A stretch of DNA of 44,769 nt from JAICYJ01 sp045806525. Lineage in GTDB: Bacteria; Actinomycetota; Thermoleophilia; Gaiellales; JAICJC01. Below the pieces are notes generated by a model that saw only the letters and a program-made list of their open reading frames with translations, searched no databases and was not told the origin of the DNA. Where the stretch lies: the NCBI GenBank assembly GCA_045806525.1, contig JBJMJD010000049.1, positions 1 to 44,769 of the forward strand, in the 5' to 3' direction. The position numbers and the translations under genes were made by a program. Below are positions 17,058 to 25,847 of the stretch, in pieces; position 1 is the stretch's first letter; each line of letters starts with the position of its first letter.

Positions 17058-17822
17058 GTGACGGCTCCGGAGTCCCGGCTGGGAGCGATCGTGCTCGCCG
17101 GCGGACGGTCGAGCCGGATGGGCACGCCCAAGGCGCTGCTGGATTGGCATGGCAGCACGCTGGTGCGGCGCGTCACCGGGATCCTGCAGCGCGTCGCCGA
17201 TCCGGTCGTGGTCGTGCACGCCGTCGGACAGCAGCTGCCGCCCTTGCCGGGCGTCGAGCGTGCGGTCGACCGTGCATCCGATCGCGGGCCGCTGGAGGGC
17301 ATCGCCGCCGGATTGCGGGCGGTGGCGGGCCCGCCACGGGCCGTGGTTGTCGCGGGCACCGACCTGCCGTTCCTACACCCCGACCTGGTGCTGGCGCTGG
17401 CCGCGGCGCGCGGCGAACACGACGTAGCGGTGCCGGTCGCGGACGGTCACGTGCACCACCTCTGCGCCGTCTACCGCTCTGACCTGCTGCCTGCCGTGGA
17501 GCAGCAGCTGGCCGACGGCCAGCTGCGCGTCGGGCTGCTCCTGGAACGGATCGACGTTCTGCGGTTGGAGGCATGCGCGCTTCCGCACCCCGAGTCGCTC
17601 CGGAACCTGAACACGGACGACGCATACCGGCAGGCCCTGGCCGAGCCGCAGCCGCGGGTCACGCTTCCGACCGGGCCGGCGCGGGCCGCCACGCTGGGCG
17701 AGGCCATCCGCCTCGCCCCGGCGCTGGCCGCCGAGCTGCCGCGCCGCACGCCTCGCCTGAACGGCGCCGCGATCGCGCCGGATCCGACCACGCCGCTGGT
17801 CGAGGGCGACGTGCTGGCCTAG
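17058..17822 (+). CDS. mobA: MobA-like molybdenum cofactor guanylyltransferase with extra C-terminal domain
   Basis: It attaches GMP to molybdopterin to make the guanine dinucleotide cofactor used by formate dehydrogenases and related enzymes. 254 residues. The nucleotidyltransferase signature LAGGRSSRMGTPKALL spans 13-28, and the metal-binding Asp is in AGTDLPFL (Asp102). The catalytic part ends near residue 195, the usual MobA length. Residues 198-254 are an addition resembling the MoaD/ThiS beta-grasp (VTLPTGPARAATLGEAI, then RLNGAAI and PLVEGD), but it ends before any Gly-Gly. GTG 17058 is chosen because GGAG lies 8 bases upstream (17046-17049). A CTP/ATP-using MocA-type specificity is possible but less likely beside selAB. 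Confidence 0.83.
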   Translation: MTAPESRLGAIVLAGGRSSRMGTPKALLDWHGSTLVRRVTGILQRVADPVVVVHAVGQQLPPLPGVERAVDRASDRGPLEGIAAGLRAVAGPPRAVVVAGTDLPFLHPDLVLALAAARGEHDVAVPVADGHVHHLCAVYRSDLLPAVEQQLADGQLRVGLLLERIDVLRLEACALPHPESLRNLNTDDAYRQALAEPQPRVTLPTGPARAATLGEAIRLAPALAAELPRRTPRLNGAAIAPDPTTPLVEGDVLA

Positions 17823-17965
17823 ACGGGGCGCCCGCGCAGCTCGTCCAGCAGGTGGCCGACCCGCCGCATCCGATCGCTGTCCCCTTCCAGGTCAGCGATC
17901 AGATATCGCAGCCACAGCCGCTGCGTGCGGTCGAGCTTTGGGATCCGTACCGTGATGCCGGCCAT
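17819..17965 (-). CDS. Small hypothetical protein (48 aa)
   Basis: A 48-residue reading frame starting ATG and ending TAG, with a charged, helix-prone sequence (begins MAGITVRIPKLD and ends LLDELRGRPV). About 85 percent of third codon positions are G or C, somewhat lower than its neighbours but consistent with coding. It converges with mobA and overlaps its stop by four bases, and lies 45 bases downstream of the msrB stop. No ribosome-binding site or -10 hexamer precedes the ATG, so it would have to be read from the msrB transcript. I do not recognise it; it may be spurious. Confidence 0.35.
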   Translation of the reverse strand: MAGITVRIPKLDRTQRLWLRYLIADLEGDSDRMRRVGHLLDELRGRPV

Positions 17966-18010
17966 CGAAGGTCAGCAGTTCGGCAGCGGCGGTCGAACTC
18001 CTGCCCCGGT

Positions 18011-18406
18011 TCAGCGCTCCTGCAGGTCGAGTGAGACCGAGTTGATGCAGTAGCGCTTGCCCGTGCTGGCCGGCCCGTCGTCGAACACGTGCCCGAGGTG
18101 GCCGCCGCAGGCCGCGCAGCTGACCTCTGTCCGCGTCATGCCGTAGGTGGTGTCCACGTCGAGGTGCACGTTCGCGCGGTTCGCCGGCTCGCAGAAGCTT
18201 GGCCAGCCGGTGCCCGAGTCGAACTTGGCATCCGAGTCGAACAGCTCCGCGCCGCACGCGGCGCACCGGTACACGCCGTCCTGCTTGGCATCGACGTACG
18301 CGCCCGTGAACGGCCGCTCCGTACCCTTCTCCCGCATCACGTGGTACTGGTCGGACGTGAGCTGCTCACGCCACTCCTGCTCGCTCTTCCTGATCTCCGT
18401 GCTCAT
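18011..18406 (-). CDS. msrB: Peptide-methionine (R)-S-oxide reductase
   Basis: It repairs methionine-R-sulfoxide in proteins. 131 residues, complete. Both zinc CxxC pairs are present (Cys48/Cys51 in RCAACG and Cys97/Cys100 in SCAACG). The catalytic Cys120 is in RYCINS, and the substrate motifs FDSGTGWPSF and HLGHVFDDGP are intact. It is the cysteine form, not a selenocysteine form, despite the nearby selA/selB. A strong Shine-Dalgarno (AGGAGG) lies just before ATG 18406, unlike the leaderless genes around it. The cupin gene is 94 bases upstream on the same strand. Confidence 0.97.
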   Translation of the reverse strand: MSTEIRKSEQEWREQLTSDQYHVMREKGTERPFTGAYVDAKQDGVYRCAACGAELFDSDAKFDSGTGWPSFCEPANRANVHLDVDTTYGMTRTEVSCAACGGHLGHVFDDGPASTGKRYCINSVSLDLQER

Positions 18407-18500
18407 CGAATCATCCTCCTGGTTTTCGCCGTCAGGGATACAGACCCGGGTGCCGTCGATTCGCTACACCGCCGATGAGACCCTGATTGGAGCGCCGCCG

Positions 18501-18884
18501 TCAGCCGATCGGCTCGGCGCTGCCGCGTGACGGCATCCTCGCCGCGTCGGCGTCCGCGCCGTCCCGGTAGTGCCCCTCCCCGGGCCAGGGCGCCAGCATC
18601 AATAGCAGCCGCGCCGCTGCTCCCGCCGCCCTCACAGCGTGCCGTTCGCCGGGAGCGAACGTCAGCAGCGTGCCCGCCGCACACGTCGTCTCCTCGCCGC
18701 CCGCGCTGACCTGCACCTCGCCGGCCACAACCTCAACCACCGCCCGCTCGTGCACGCTGTGGTCCCCGAGCTGGTCGCCGTCGCTGAGGTCGATCACGAC
18801 GGCCCGGCACTCCGGCGTCGAGAACAGCACCTTCGGCTCACGGCGACCCGATGCGTCGACCGAGGGGATATGCCACCGCTCCAT
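18501..18884 (-). CDS. Small cupin-domain protein
   Basis: 127 residues forming a single cupin beta-barrel. The metal-site motif region DQLGDHSVHERAVVEVVAG matches the first cupin motif with two His and a Glu, and TFAPGERHAVRA matches the second with the conserved His. The C-terminal tail (about 100-127) is polar and unlike the fold. The start at 18884 is set by TATCGT six bases upstream with no ribosome-binding site, which is leaderless style; a longer frame upstream runs through the divergent lipoprotein gene and is a shadow. Substrate unknown: such proteins include sugar isomerases, dioxygenases and sensors. It precedes msrB on the same strand. Confidence 0.8.
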   Translation of the reverse strand: MERWHIPSVDASGRREPKVLFSTPECRAVVIDLSDGDQLGDHSVHERAVVEVVAGEVQVSAGGEETTCAAGTLLTFAPGERHAVRAAGAAARLLLMLAPWPGEGHYRDGADADAARMPSRGSAEPIG

Positions 18885-18890
18885 CCCGCC

Positions 18891-18896
18891 ACGATA
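18891..18896 (-). promoter_or_regulatory. Leaderless -10 element of the cupin gene
   Basis: TATCGT on the minus strand, 6 bases before ATG 18884. Confidence 0.4.
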
Positions 18897-18993
18897 GCGC
18901 GTATGGGGAACCACGAGGGGTTCACCCGATGCCCGCCGGGCCGCCGTCACGGCATGCTCGAGCAAGACACGCTGACCCTTCCAAGGAGCGATC

Positions 18994-19551
18994 ATGTACG
19001 GACATCGAACGCGCGCGGCAATGGCATTCCCCGCGCTCTGCGCCGCGCTGGCGCTGGCCGGCTGCGGCAGCGGCGCCGCCGGAAGCGAACCACCGGCGAC
19101 CGGCGCCAGGACGCACGCCACCACTCCCAGCACGCCGCCCCCGATCACGCCCGCCGAGCACGGCTGGCTGAAGGCTGTTCGGCACTACGACAAGCGGCTG
19201 GTCGCGTCGATCGGCAAGACCTCGGTCGTCACGAGCGGATCGCTTTCGCGTTCGCGCGACTTCGACGACTCGTGCAAGGCGGCGCTGCGCCGGGCCGGCT
19301 CGCCGGGGCGGTACCAGCCGGTGCAGCCGATGGTGCACAGAGCCTGCGCGATGCTGCACCAGGCCGCGACCCAGCTGCGTGCCGCACTGTCAGCCGGCCT
19401 GATCAGTGGAGCCATCATCGACGGGGACATCGTCGCTTTCACCAAGTCGCTGAACGGCGCGTACTCCAAGGAGGGAGCGGCCACCAACGTGCTCGCCCAC
19501 GCGCTTGCAAAGGCCGACCGGATCACGAAGCGGTTCGGCCCGGCCACCTGA
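18994..19551 (+). CDS. Hypothetical lipoprotein
   Basis: 185 residues. A signal peptide with hydrophobic core and lipobox LAGC marks a membrane-anchored extracytoplasmic lipoprotein. A Thr/Pro/Ala-rich linker (to about 50) leads to a mostly helical domain with the conserved-looking stretch HYDKRLVASIGKT and two Cys (in DDSCKAAL and HRACAML) that could form a disulfide. I do not recognise the family. AAGGAG lies 5 bases before ATG 18994. A strong 12-bp hairpin follows the stop, so it is probably transcribed alone. It is divergent from the cupin gene. Confidence 0.75.
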   Translation: MYGHRTRAAMAFPALCAALALAGCGSGAAGSEPPATGARTHATTPSTPPPITPAEHGWLKAVRHYDKRLVASIGKTSVVTSGSLSRSRDFDDSCKAALRRAGSPGRYQPVQPMVHRACAMLHQAATQLRAALSAGLISGAIIDGDIVAFTKSLNGAYSKEGAATNVLAHALAKADRITKRFGPAT

Positions 19552-19564
19552 TCGCAGGAATTCC

Positions 19565-19595
19565 CGCTGCCCGGCGAGGAGACCGCCGGGCAGCG
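19565..19595 (+). terminator. Stem-loop terminator after the lipoprotein gene
   Basis: A perfect 12-bp stem, CGCTGCCCGGCG 19565-19576 with its complement 19584-19595, and a 7-base loop, 13 bases after the stop. There is no T-run, as is common in high-GC actinobacteria. Confidence 0.6.
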
Positions 19596-19610
19596 GCGAA
19601 CACTCCTCAC

Positions 19611-19832
19611 ATGGAAGCATCTCCGGCCAACTTCGAGGGCATGGACGTCGCCGTCCTCTCCCGCATCGTGATCCCGTTCATGATGGTCAGCCGCGAGGAG
19701 ATCGGCGGGGTCCGCGGGCTCTCACGCGAGTTCTGCGAGGTGCCGTTCCCGCCGGGCGCGCGCGTGGTGCAGGCTGAGAAGACCGAGGGCGCCTGGGTCG
19801 TGTGGTACGTCGAGCGCGTCGACGCCATCTGA
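19611..19832 (+). CDS. Hypothetical small protein (73 aa)
   Basis: 73 residues with the composition of a small folded protein (VLSRIVIPFMMVSREEIGG, then FPPGARVVQAEKTEG and WVVWYVERV). Codon use is strongly G/C in the third position. No ribosome-binding site precedes ATG 19611. The in-frame ATG 19641 has GAGG close upstream and is the alternative start. It follows a terminator hairpin and converges with the His-rich gene, leaving 10 bases between the stops. I do not recognise the family. Confidence 0.5.
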   Translation: MEASPANFEGMDVAVLSRIVIPFMMVSREEIGGVRGLSREFCEVPFPPGARVVQAEKTEGAWVVWYVERVDAI

Positions 19833-19842
19833 GCCAGCCGCT

Positions 19843-20598
19843 TCAGCCCGAGCTGTTGTCGTCGTCGTCTCCACCGTGGCGGTGGCCGCCGTGCTTGTGC
19901 GATCCGTCGTCATGGGACGAACCGTGCCGGCGGTGTGCGTGCCCGGGCGGGTGATGCCAGGCGTGATGCTGATGGTGTGACGGCGCGCGCCCGTGTCGCG
20001 GCGGGTGATGCCACGCGTGGTGAGGGTGATGCGACGGCGGCGAGTGCTCGTGCCGGGGCGGGTGGTGCCGCGCGTGATGGTGGTCGGAGTCCAGCCCGCC
20101 ATGATCCTGATGTCGGCGCCCGGGCTGGTCGGAAGCGATGCAGCGGTGGTGGAAACGCCGGGCGTGCCGCTCGCAGAGGCGATGCCGGGCCGGCTGCGGC
20201 CGCTGCGCCGACGGGATGCCGCTGGAGCTGCCGCCGCGGCCGGCGCCGGAACCGCCGCCCCCCGCATTCCTCGAGCCTCCCTGCGACCCTCCCGTGCCAC
20301 CATGCTTGCCGGTGGAGACGGCGACGGTGGTGCCGGCCGCGGGTGCGGACGGTGTAACGACGATGGCCTGGCCGCCCATCGGCGACACGGGCGTTGCCGT
20401 CACGCTCCCGTACTGCGGCGTGGGCGGCGGCGGCGCGGCGTTCACCTGGATGATCGCGTCGACCGCCCAGCCCGGGAACGAGAGCACACTGCCACCGCCG
20501 ACCGCGCTCAGTGCGACGGCGGCGAGGGCGCCGTAGCTCGCGAGCACCGCGAGGCCGAGGACGGCAGACGCCCCCATGCCGCGCGACCGCGTGAGCAC
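19843..20598 (-). CDS. Membrane-anchored His-rich low-complexity protein
   Basis: About 251 residues. One N-terminal hydrophobic segment (SAVLGLAVLASYGALAAVAL), then a Pro/Thr/Gly-rich region, then a His-rich tail with about 18-residue imperfect repeats (units HHARHHPPRH, HHAWHHPPRH, HHAWHHPPGH) ending in an acidic cluster. Such tails often bind Zn, Ni or Cu, but no function is established. GTG 20598 is chosen because AAAGGA lies 10 bases upstream; GTG 20631 is the alternative. The middle (about 130-165) reads equally well in another frame, so a small frameshift cannot be excluded. It is divergent from the GMC oxidoreductase. Confidence 0.6.
   Translation of the reverse strand: MLTRSRGMGASAVLGLAVLASYGALAAVALSAVGGGSVLSFPGWAVDAIIQVNAAPPPPTPQYGSVTATPVSPMGGQAIVVTPSAPAAGTTVAVSTGKHGGTGGSQGGSRNAGGGGSGAGRGGSSSGIPSAQRPQPARHRLCERHARRFHHRCIASDQPGRRHQDHGGLDSDHHHARHHPPRHEHSPPSHHPHHAWHHPPRHGRAPSHHQHHAWHHPPGHAHRRHGSSHDDGSHKHGGHRHGGDDDDNSSG
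19941..20080 (-). repeat. Three imperfect tandem repeats coding the His-rich tail
   Basis: Three repeats about 54-57 bases apart, each built on the plus-strand word GGGCGGGTGATGCC or a variant, encode the HHAxHHPP units of the His-rich protein. Confidence 0.55.
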
Positions 20599-20712
20599 GG
20601 GCGAGCGTTCCTTTAACGGCTCCTGTGACACCTATTAAGACCCCTTCGTACGGCTGTAGAGTGACACAGCCACCGGTCGCAGACCTACCCCAAAAGGGTG
20701 ATCCACGACCTG

Positions 20713-20718
20713 TATGAT
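20713..20718 (+). promoter_or_regulatory. Leaderless -10 element of the GMC oxidoreductase gene
   Basis: TATGAT, 8 bases before ATG 20727. No Shine-Dalgarno is present. Confidence 0.45.
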
Positions 20719-20726
20719 CGCCGGCA

Positions 20727-22241
20727 ATGACCGAAAATGCGACATTCGACTACGTGGTCGTCGGCGGCGGAACGGCCGGGGCGATCGTGGCAGCGCGGCT
20801 CTCCGAGGATCCGGATGTGAGCGTCTGCCTGTTCGAGGCAGGACCCAGCGACGTCGGCTTCGACGATGTGCTGCAGCTGCGCCGCTGGCTGTCGCTGCTC
20901 GAGGGGCCGATCGACCTCGCCTACACCACGACGCTGCAGCCGCGTGGCAACGCCCACATCGTGCACTCGCGCGCGGCGGTGCTGGGCGGCTGCTCCTCGC
21001 ACAACACCCAGATCTACTTCAAGCCGTTCCCAGGCGACTGGCAGGACTGGGTGGATCGCGGCGCCGAGGGCTGGGAGCCCGAGGTGATGGATCCCTACTA
21101 CGACAAGCTCCTCACCAAGCACCAGATCGTGGCAGACAAGGATCGAAACCCGGTGCTGAAGGACTGGATCCCATCTGCCGCCGAGGCCGCCGGAGTGCAG
21201 GCGAATCCCGACTGGAACGCCGGCCCCTTCCGCGACGGCGTCGGATTTCTGGACGTGGGTTACGACCCACAGACCGGCGTGCGGTCGTCGTCAAGCGTCG
21301 CCTACCTGCACCCGATCATGGGCAAGCGGCCGAACCTGACGATCCGCACCGACACCTGGGTTCGACGGGTGAACCTGAGCGGTGGCCGAGCCGTCTCGGT
21401 ATCAACGGACTCTGGAGACGCCGTTGCCACCAGGGAAATAGTCGTCTGCGGCGGCTCGATCGACACCCCGCGCCTGCTGCTCCTGTCGGGCATCGGCCGG
21501 GCCGACGACCTGCGCGCACTGGACATCGAGGTGCAGCACGACCTGCCCGGCGTCGGTGAGAACCTGATCGACCACCCCGAGTCGATCATCATCTGGGAGT
21601 TGTCCCGGCCGCTGCCGCCACAGGGCGTGATGGATGCGGACTGCGCGCTGTTCGTCAACCGCCTCGGCAACGACGACCGCCCAGACCTGATGTACCACAC
21701 CTACCAGCTGCCCTTCACCTTCAACACGGAGCGGCTGGGCTACCCCGTGCCCGACGACGTGATCTGCATGACGCCGAACATCCCGCGGTCGCGATCGGTG
21801 GGACGCATGTGGCTGCTGTCGAAGCAGCCCGAAGTGAAGCCGGCGCTCGACTTTCAGTACTTCACCGACCCCGAGGGCTACGACGAGCAGACGATCGTGG
21901 ACGGGCTGAAGATCGCGCGCGAGGTGGCGGCCACCGAGCCGTTCAAGAGCTGGGTCAAGCGCGAGGTGGCGCCGGGGCCGAGGATCACGAGCGACGCCGA
22001 CCTGTCCACCTACGGGCGGGCCGTGCACCACACGGTCTACCACCCCAGCGGCACCTGCAGGATGGGCGCCGCGTCCGACGACATGGCGGTGGTCGATCCG
22101 CAGCTGCGCGTGCGGGGAGTGGAGGGGCTGAGCATCGCCGACGGGTCGATCTTCCCGACCATGCCGACGGTCAACCCGATGGTGGCCACGTTCATGATCG
22201 GCGAGCGCGCCGCGGATCTCGTGCGCGGGCGCAACGGCTAA
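20727..22241 (+). CDS. GMC-family FAD-dependent oxidoreductase
   Basis: Flavoprotein of the glucose-methanol-choline family, oxidising an alcohol group. 504 residues, slightly short of the usual 530-560. The N-terminal FAD-binding motif VVGGGTAGAIVAARL is near residues 11-25. The family signature GNAHIVHSRAAVLGGCSSHN holds the flavin-contacting loop. The second signature GGSIDTPRLLLLSGIG and the C-terminal catalytic His439 (in YHPSGTCRMG) and Asn483 (in TVNPMVA) are present. Choline dehydrogenase is the usual automatic label; the true substrate is unknown. No signal peptide, so cytoplasmic. It stands alone, convergent with the MATE gene (16 bases between stops). Confidence 0.92.
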   Translation: MTENATFDYVVVGGGTAGAIVAARLSEDPDVSVCLFEAGPSDVGFDDVLQLRRWLSLLEGPIDLAYTTTLQPRGNAHIVHSRAAVLGGCSSHNTQIYFKPFPGDWQDWVDRGAEGWEPEVMDPYYDKLLTKHQIVADKDRNPVLKDWIPSAAEAAGVQANPDWNAGPFRDGVGFLDVGYDPQTGVRSSSSVAYLHPIMGKRPNLTIRTDTWVRRVNLSGGRAVSVSTDSGDAVATREIVVCGGSIDTPRLLLLSGIGRADDLRALDIEVQHDLPGVGENLIDHPESIIIWELSRPLPPQGVMDADCALFVNRLGNDDRPDLMYHTYQLPFTFNTERLGYPVPDDVICMTPNIPRSRSVGRMWLLSKQPEVKPALDFQYFTDPEGYDEQTIVDGLKIAREVAATEPFKSWVKREVAPGPRITSDADLSTYGRAVHHTVYHPSGTCRMGAASDDMAVVDPQLRVRGVEGLSIADGSIFPTMPTVNPMVATFMIGERAADLVRGRNG

Positions 22242-22257
22242 CTCCCGTCCTCCATCG

Positions 22258-23595
22258 CTACATCGCCTCGATCGCCTCGTCCGCCATCGCCGTGCCGCCC
22301 ACCAGCCAGCGCCGGCTGGCCCAGCGCGCCATGCCCACGCCGAAGCGCACGCCGATGAAGGCTGCCAGCCCCAGCCAGAGAGCGGTCAGCCCCCAGCCGA
22401 AGTGGATCGTCGCCACCGACACCGGCAGGTAGGCGGCCAGCGCCGCGAGCACGGTCACGTTGCGCATGAACTTCAGGTCTCCGGCCCCCAGCAGCACGCC
22501 GTCGAGGGCGAACAGGACACCGTTGACGGGCATCATCAGCACCAGCACCGGCCACAGCTTCGCGGTCTGCTCGCGGACGGCGTCGTCATTCGTGAATACG
22601 GCCGGAATCACCGTATGCCCGGCCGCCAGGACCACCGCGAAGCCGAGGCCCAGCACCAGGCCGGCGACCAGCAGCCGGCGTGCCAGCGCGGACGCGACGC
22701 CGAGCGCGTCCGCTCCCAGCAGGCGGCCGATCAGCGCCTGGGCGGCGATCGCGGTCGAGTCGAGGAAGAGCGCGCAGAAGCCCCACAGCTGCGTGCCGAT
22801 CTGCTGCGCCGCCAGCTGGGCGTTGCCCATGCGGGCAGCCGCGCCCGCCGCCACGGTGAAGGCGAGGAAGAACGCCAGCGTGCGCACGGACAGGTCGCGG
22901 GCGGCTCCCAGCTGGGCCACGATCCGCGACCAGGCCGGCCGCACGTCTGCGCCACGGCGCACGAGCAGCGCCAGGAACACGAGGCCCGAGCCGGTCTGGG
23001 CGACGACGTTGGCGATGGCGGATCCCTCGATCCCGAACCCGAAGCCGCGGATCAGCGTGAACGAAAGGGCGATCGAGAACAGGTTGGCGACGACCAGCAC
23101 GTAGAGCGGTGTCTTCGTGTCCTGAAAGCCGCGCAGCCAGCCCTGGCCGGCGGCGGTGATCAGGACGAAGGGCGCCCCCAGCGCCGCGATGCGGATCCAG
23201 GTCAGGCCCTGCGCCGCCGCGGGCGTTGCGCCGCCCGCCACGAGGTGCACCGCCGGCGCCGCCAGCAGTTCGATCAGGACGATCAGGAGCATGCCGAGTG
23301 CCACCGCGAGCCAGGTGGCCTGAACGCCGGCATCGAGCGCATCACGGTGCAGGTCGGCTCCGTAGAGGCGGGCGGCGCGGGACGTGGTGCCGTATTCGAG
23401 GAACGTGGTGAAGCCGAACACCTCGGAGAGCAGCAGCCCCGCAACCGACAGCCCGGCCAGCGGGAGGGTGCCGAGATGGCCGACGATGGCGGTGTCGCCC
23501 AGCACGTACAGCGGCTCGGCGATCAGCGCCCCCAGCGCCGGAACGGCGATCGAGAGGATCTCCCGGTCGCGCGGCATCCTGGCGTGGTCGCTCAC
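22258..23595 (-). CDS. MATE-family efflux transporter (DinF-like)
   Basis: Proton- or sodium-coupled export of small cations or drugs. 445 residues, a typical MATE length, with 12 predicted helices in two halves. Family motifs are ALGALIAEPLYVLGDTAIVGHLGTLPLAG near the N-terminus and GQGWLRGFQDTKTPL in the middle, the latter seen in the DinF subgroup. The upstream extension of this frame runs through EttA sequence and is a shadow. GTG 23595 is preferred; ATG 23577 is the alternative. It lies 41 bases downstream of ettA on the same strand and may be co-transcribed. Confidence 0.88.
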   Translation of the reverse strand: MSDHARMPRDREILSIAVPALGALIAEPLYVLGDTAIVGHLGTLPLAGLSVAGLLLSEVFGFTTFLEYGTTSRAARLYGADLHRDALDAGVQATWLAVALGMLLIVLIELLAAPAVHLVAGGATPAAAQGLTWIRIAALGAPFVLITAAGQGWLRGFQDTKTPLYVLVVANLFSIALSFTLIRGFGFGIEGSAIANVVAQTGSGLVFLALLVRRGADVRPAWSRIVAQLGAARDLSVRTLAFFLAFTVAAGAAARMGNAQLAAQQIGTQLWGFCALFLDSTAIAAQALIGRLLGADALGVASALARRLLVAGLVLGLGFAVVLAAGHTVIPAVFTNDDAVREQTAKLWPVLVLMMPVNGVLFALDGVLLGAGDLKFMRNVTVLAALAAYLPVSVATIHFGWGLTALWLGLAAFIGVRFGVGMARWASRRWLVGGTAMADEAIEAM

Positions 23596-23636
23596 CGCCC
23601 GAGTGATAGCAGAGCGCCGGGACCGAGCAGTCGCGG

Positions 23637-25319
<1,683 letters not shown>

Positions 25320-25325
25320 GGCGGC

Positions 25326-25331
25326 AGGATA
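25326..25331 (-). promoter_or_regulatory. Leaderless -10 element of ettA
   Basis: TATCCT on the minus strand, 6 bases before GTG 25319. Confidence 0.45.
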
Positions 25332-25365
25332 GGCGCTGGCAGACGCCGACGCGACGGCGGCGCGG

Positions 25366-25782
25366 CTATCCGCGAGAGATGCGCCCGCGGTTGCGCCCAC
25401 CCCAGAGCAGGCCCAGCACCCCGGCCGCGGCAAACCCGATCGCACCCGAAAGGATGCCCACGACGAGGCCGCCGCCCAGGTTGTGGACGCCGATCAGGCC
25501 TGGCCCTGCGATCAGGAACACCGGGATCAGCACCATCAGCCGGTCCCGCATCATCCCGGGCGGCCCCGATGCCCACCACCACACGCAGAACGCGGAGACG
25601 AGCACGGCCACTGCCACCTCCACCCGACCCGCGGTCAGCTCCGACAGGGAGCCGAACGCCGCGGCCGCGACCAGGCTGTACGTCCAGATCGCGATCAGGC
25701 TGCCGGTGGCGGTTACGACCAGGTCACGGCGAACCAGCTTCCGCAGCTGCTCGGGGTCCAAGGCCACTGCCTCCATTGTCAC
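25366..25782 (-). CDS. Hypothetical four-helix membrane protein
   Basis: 138 residues with about four hydrophobic segments (near 21-43, 55-73, 82-100 and 105-127) and a basic C-terminal tail. No catalytic motif is visible and I do not recognise the family. AAGGAG lies 5 bases before GTG 25782 (ATG 25776 is equally possible). It is 65 bases downstream of the APC permease on the same strand. Confidence 0.7.
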   Translation of the reverse strand: MTMEAVALDPEQLRKLVRRDLVVTATGSLIAIWTYSLVAAAAFGSLSELTAGRVEVAVAVLVSAFCVWWWASGPPGMMRDRLMVLIPVFLIAGPGLIGVHNLGGGLVVGILSGAIGFAAAGVLGLLWGGRNRGRISRG

Positions 25783-25847
25783 ACAGGCTCCTTCGCACGA
25801 CCGCGTGGACGGCCCGCCGCTGCGAGCCGCCCGCGCCGTCGATCAGC

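Noticed and set aside
17966..18010. A terminator between the small ORF and msrB
   Set aside because: No stable stem-loop could be found in this gap.
18011..18406. MsrB as a selenoprotein, given selA/selB
   Set aside because: The catalytic residue is encoded as Cys and no in-frame TGA is present.
20625..20667. GTGACAC direct repeat (20625-20631 and 20661-20667) as a regulator site
   Set aside because: Only two short copies and one lies in the start-codon area of the His-rich gene; too weak to call.
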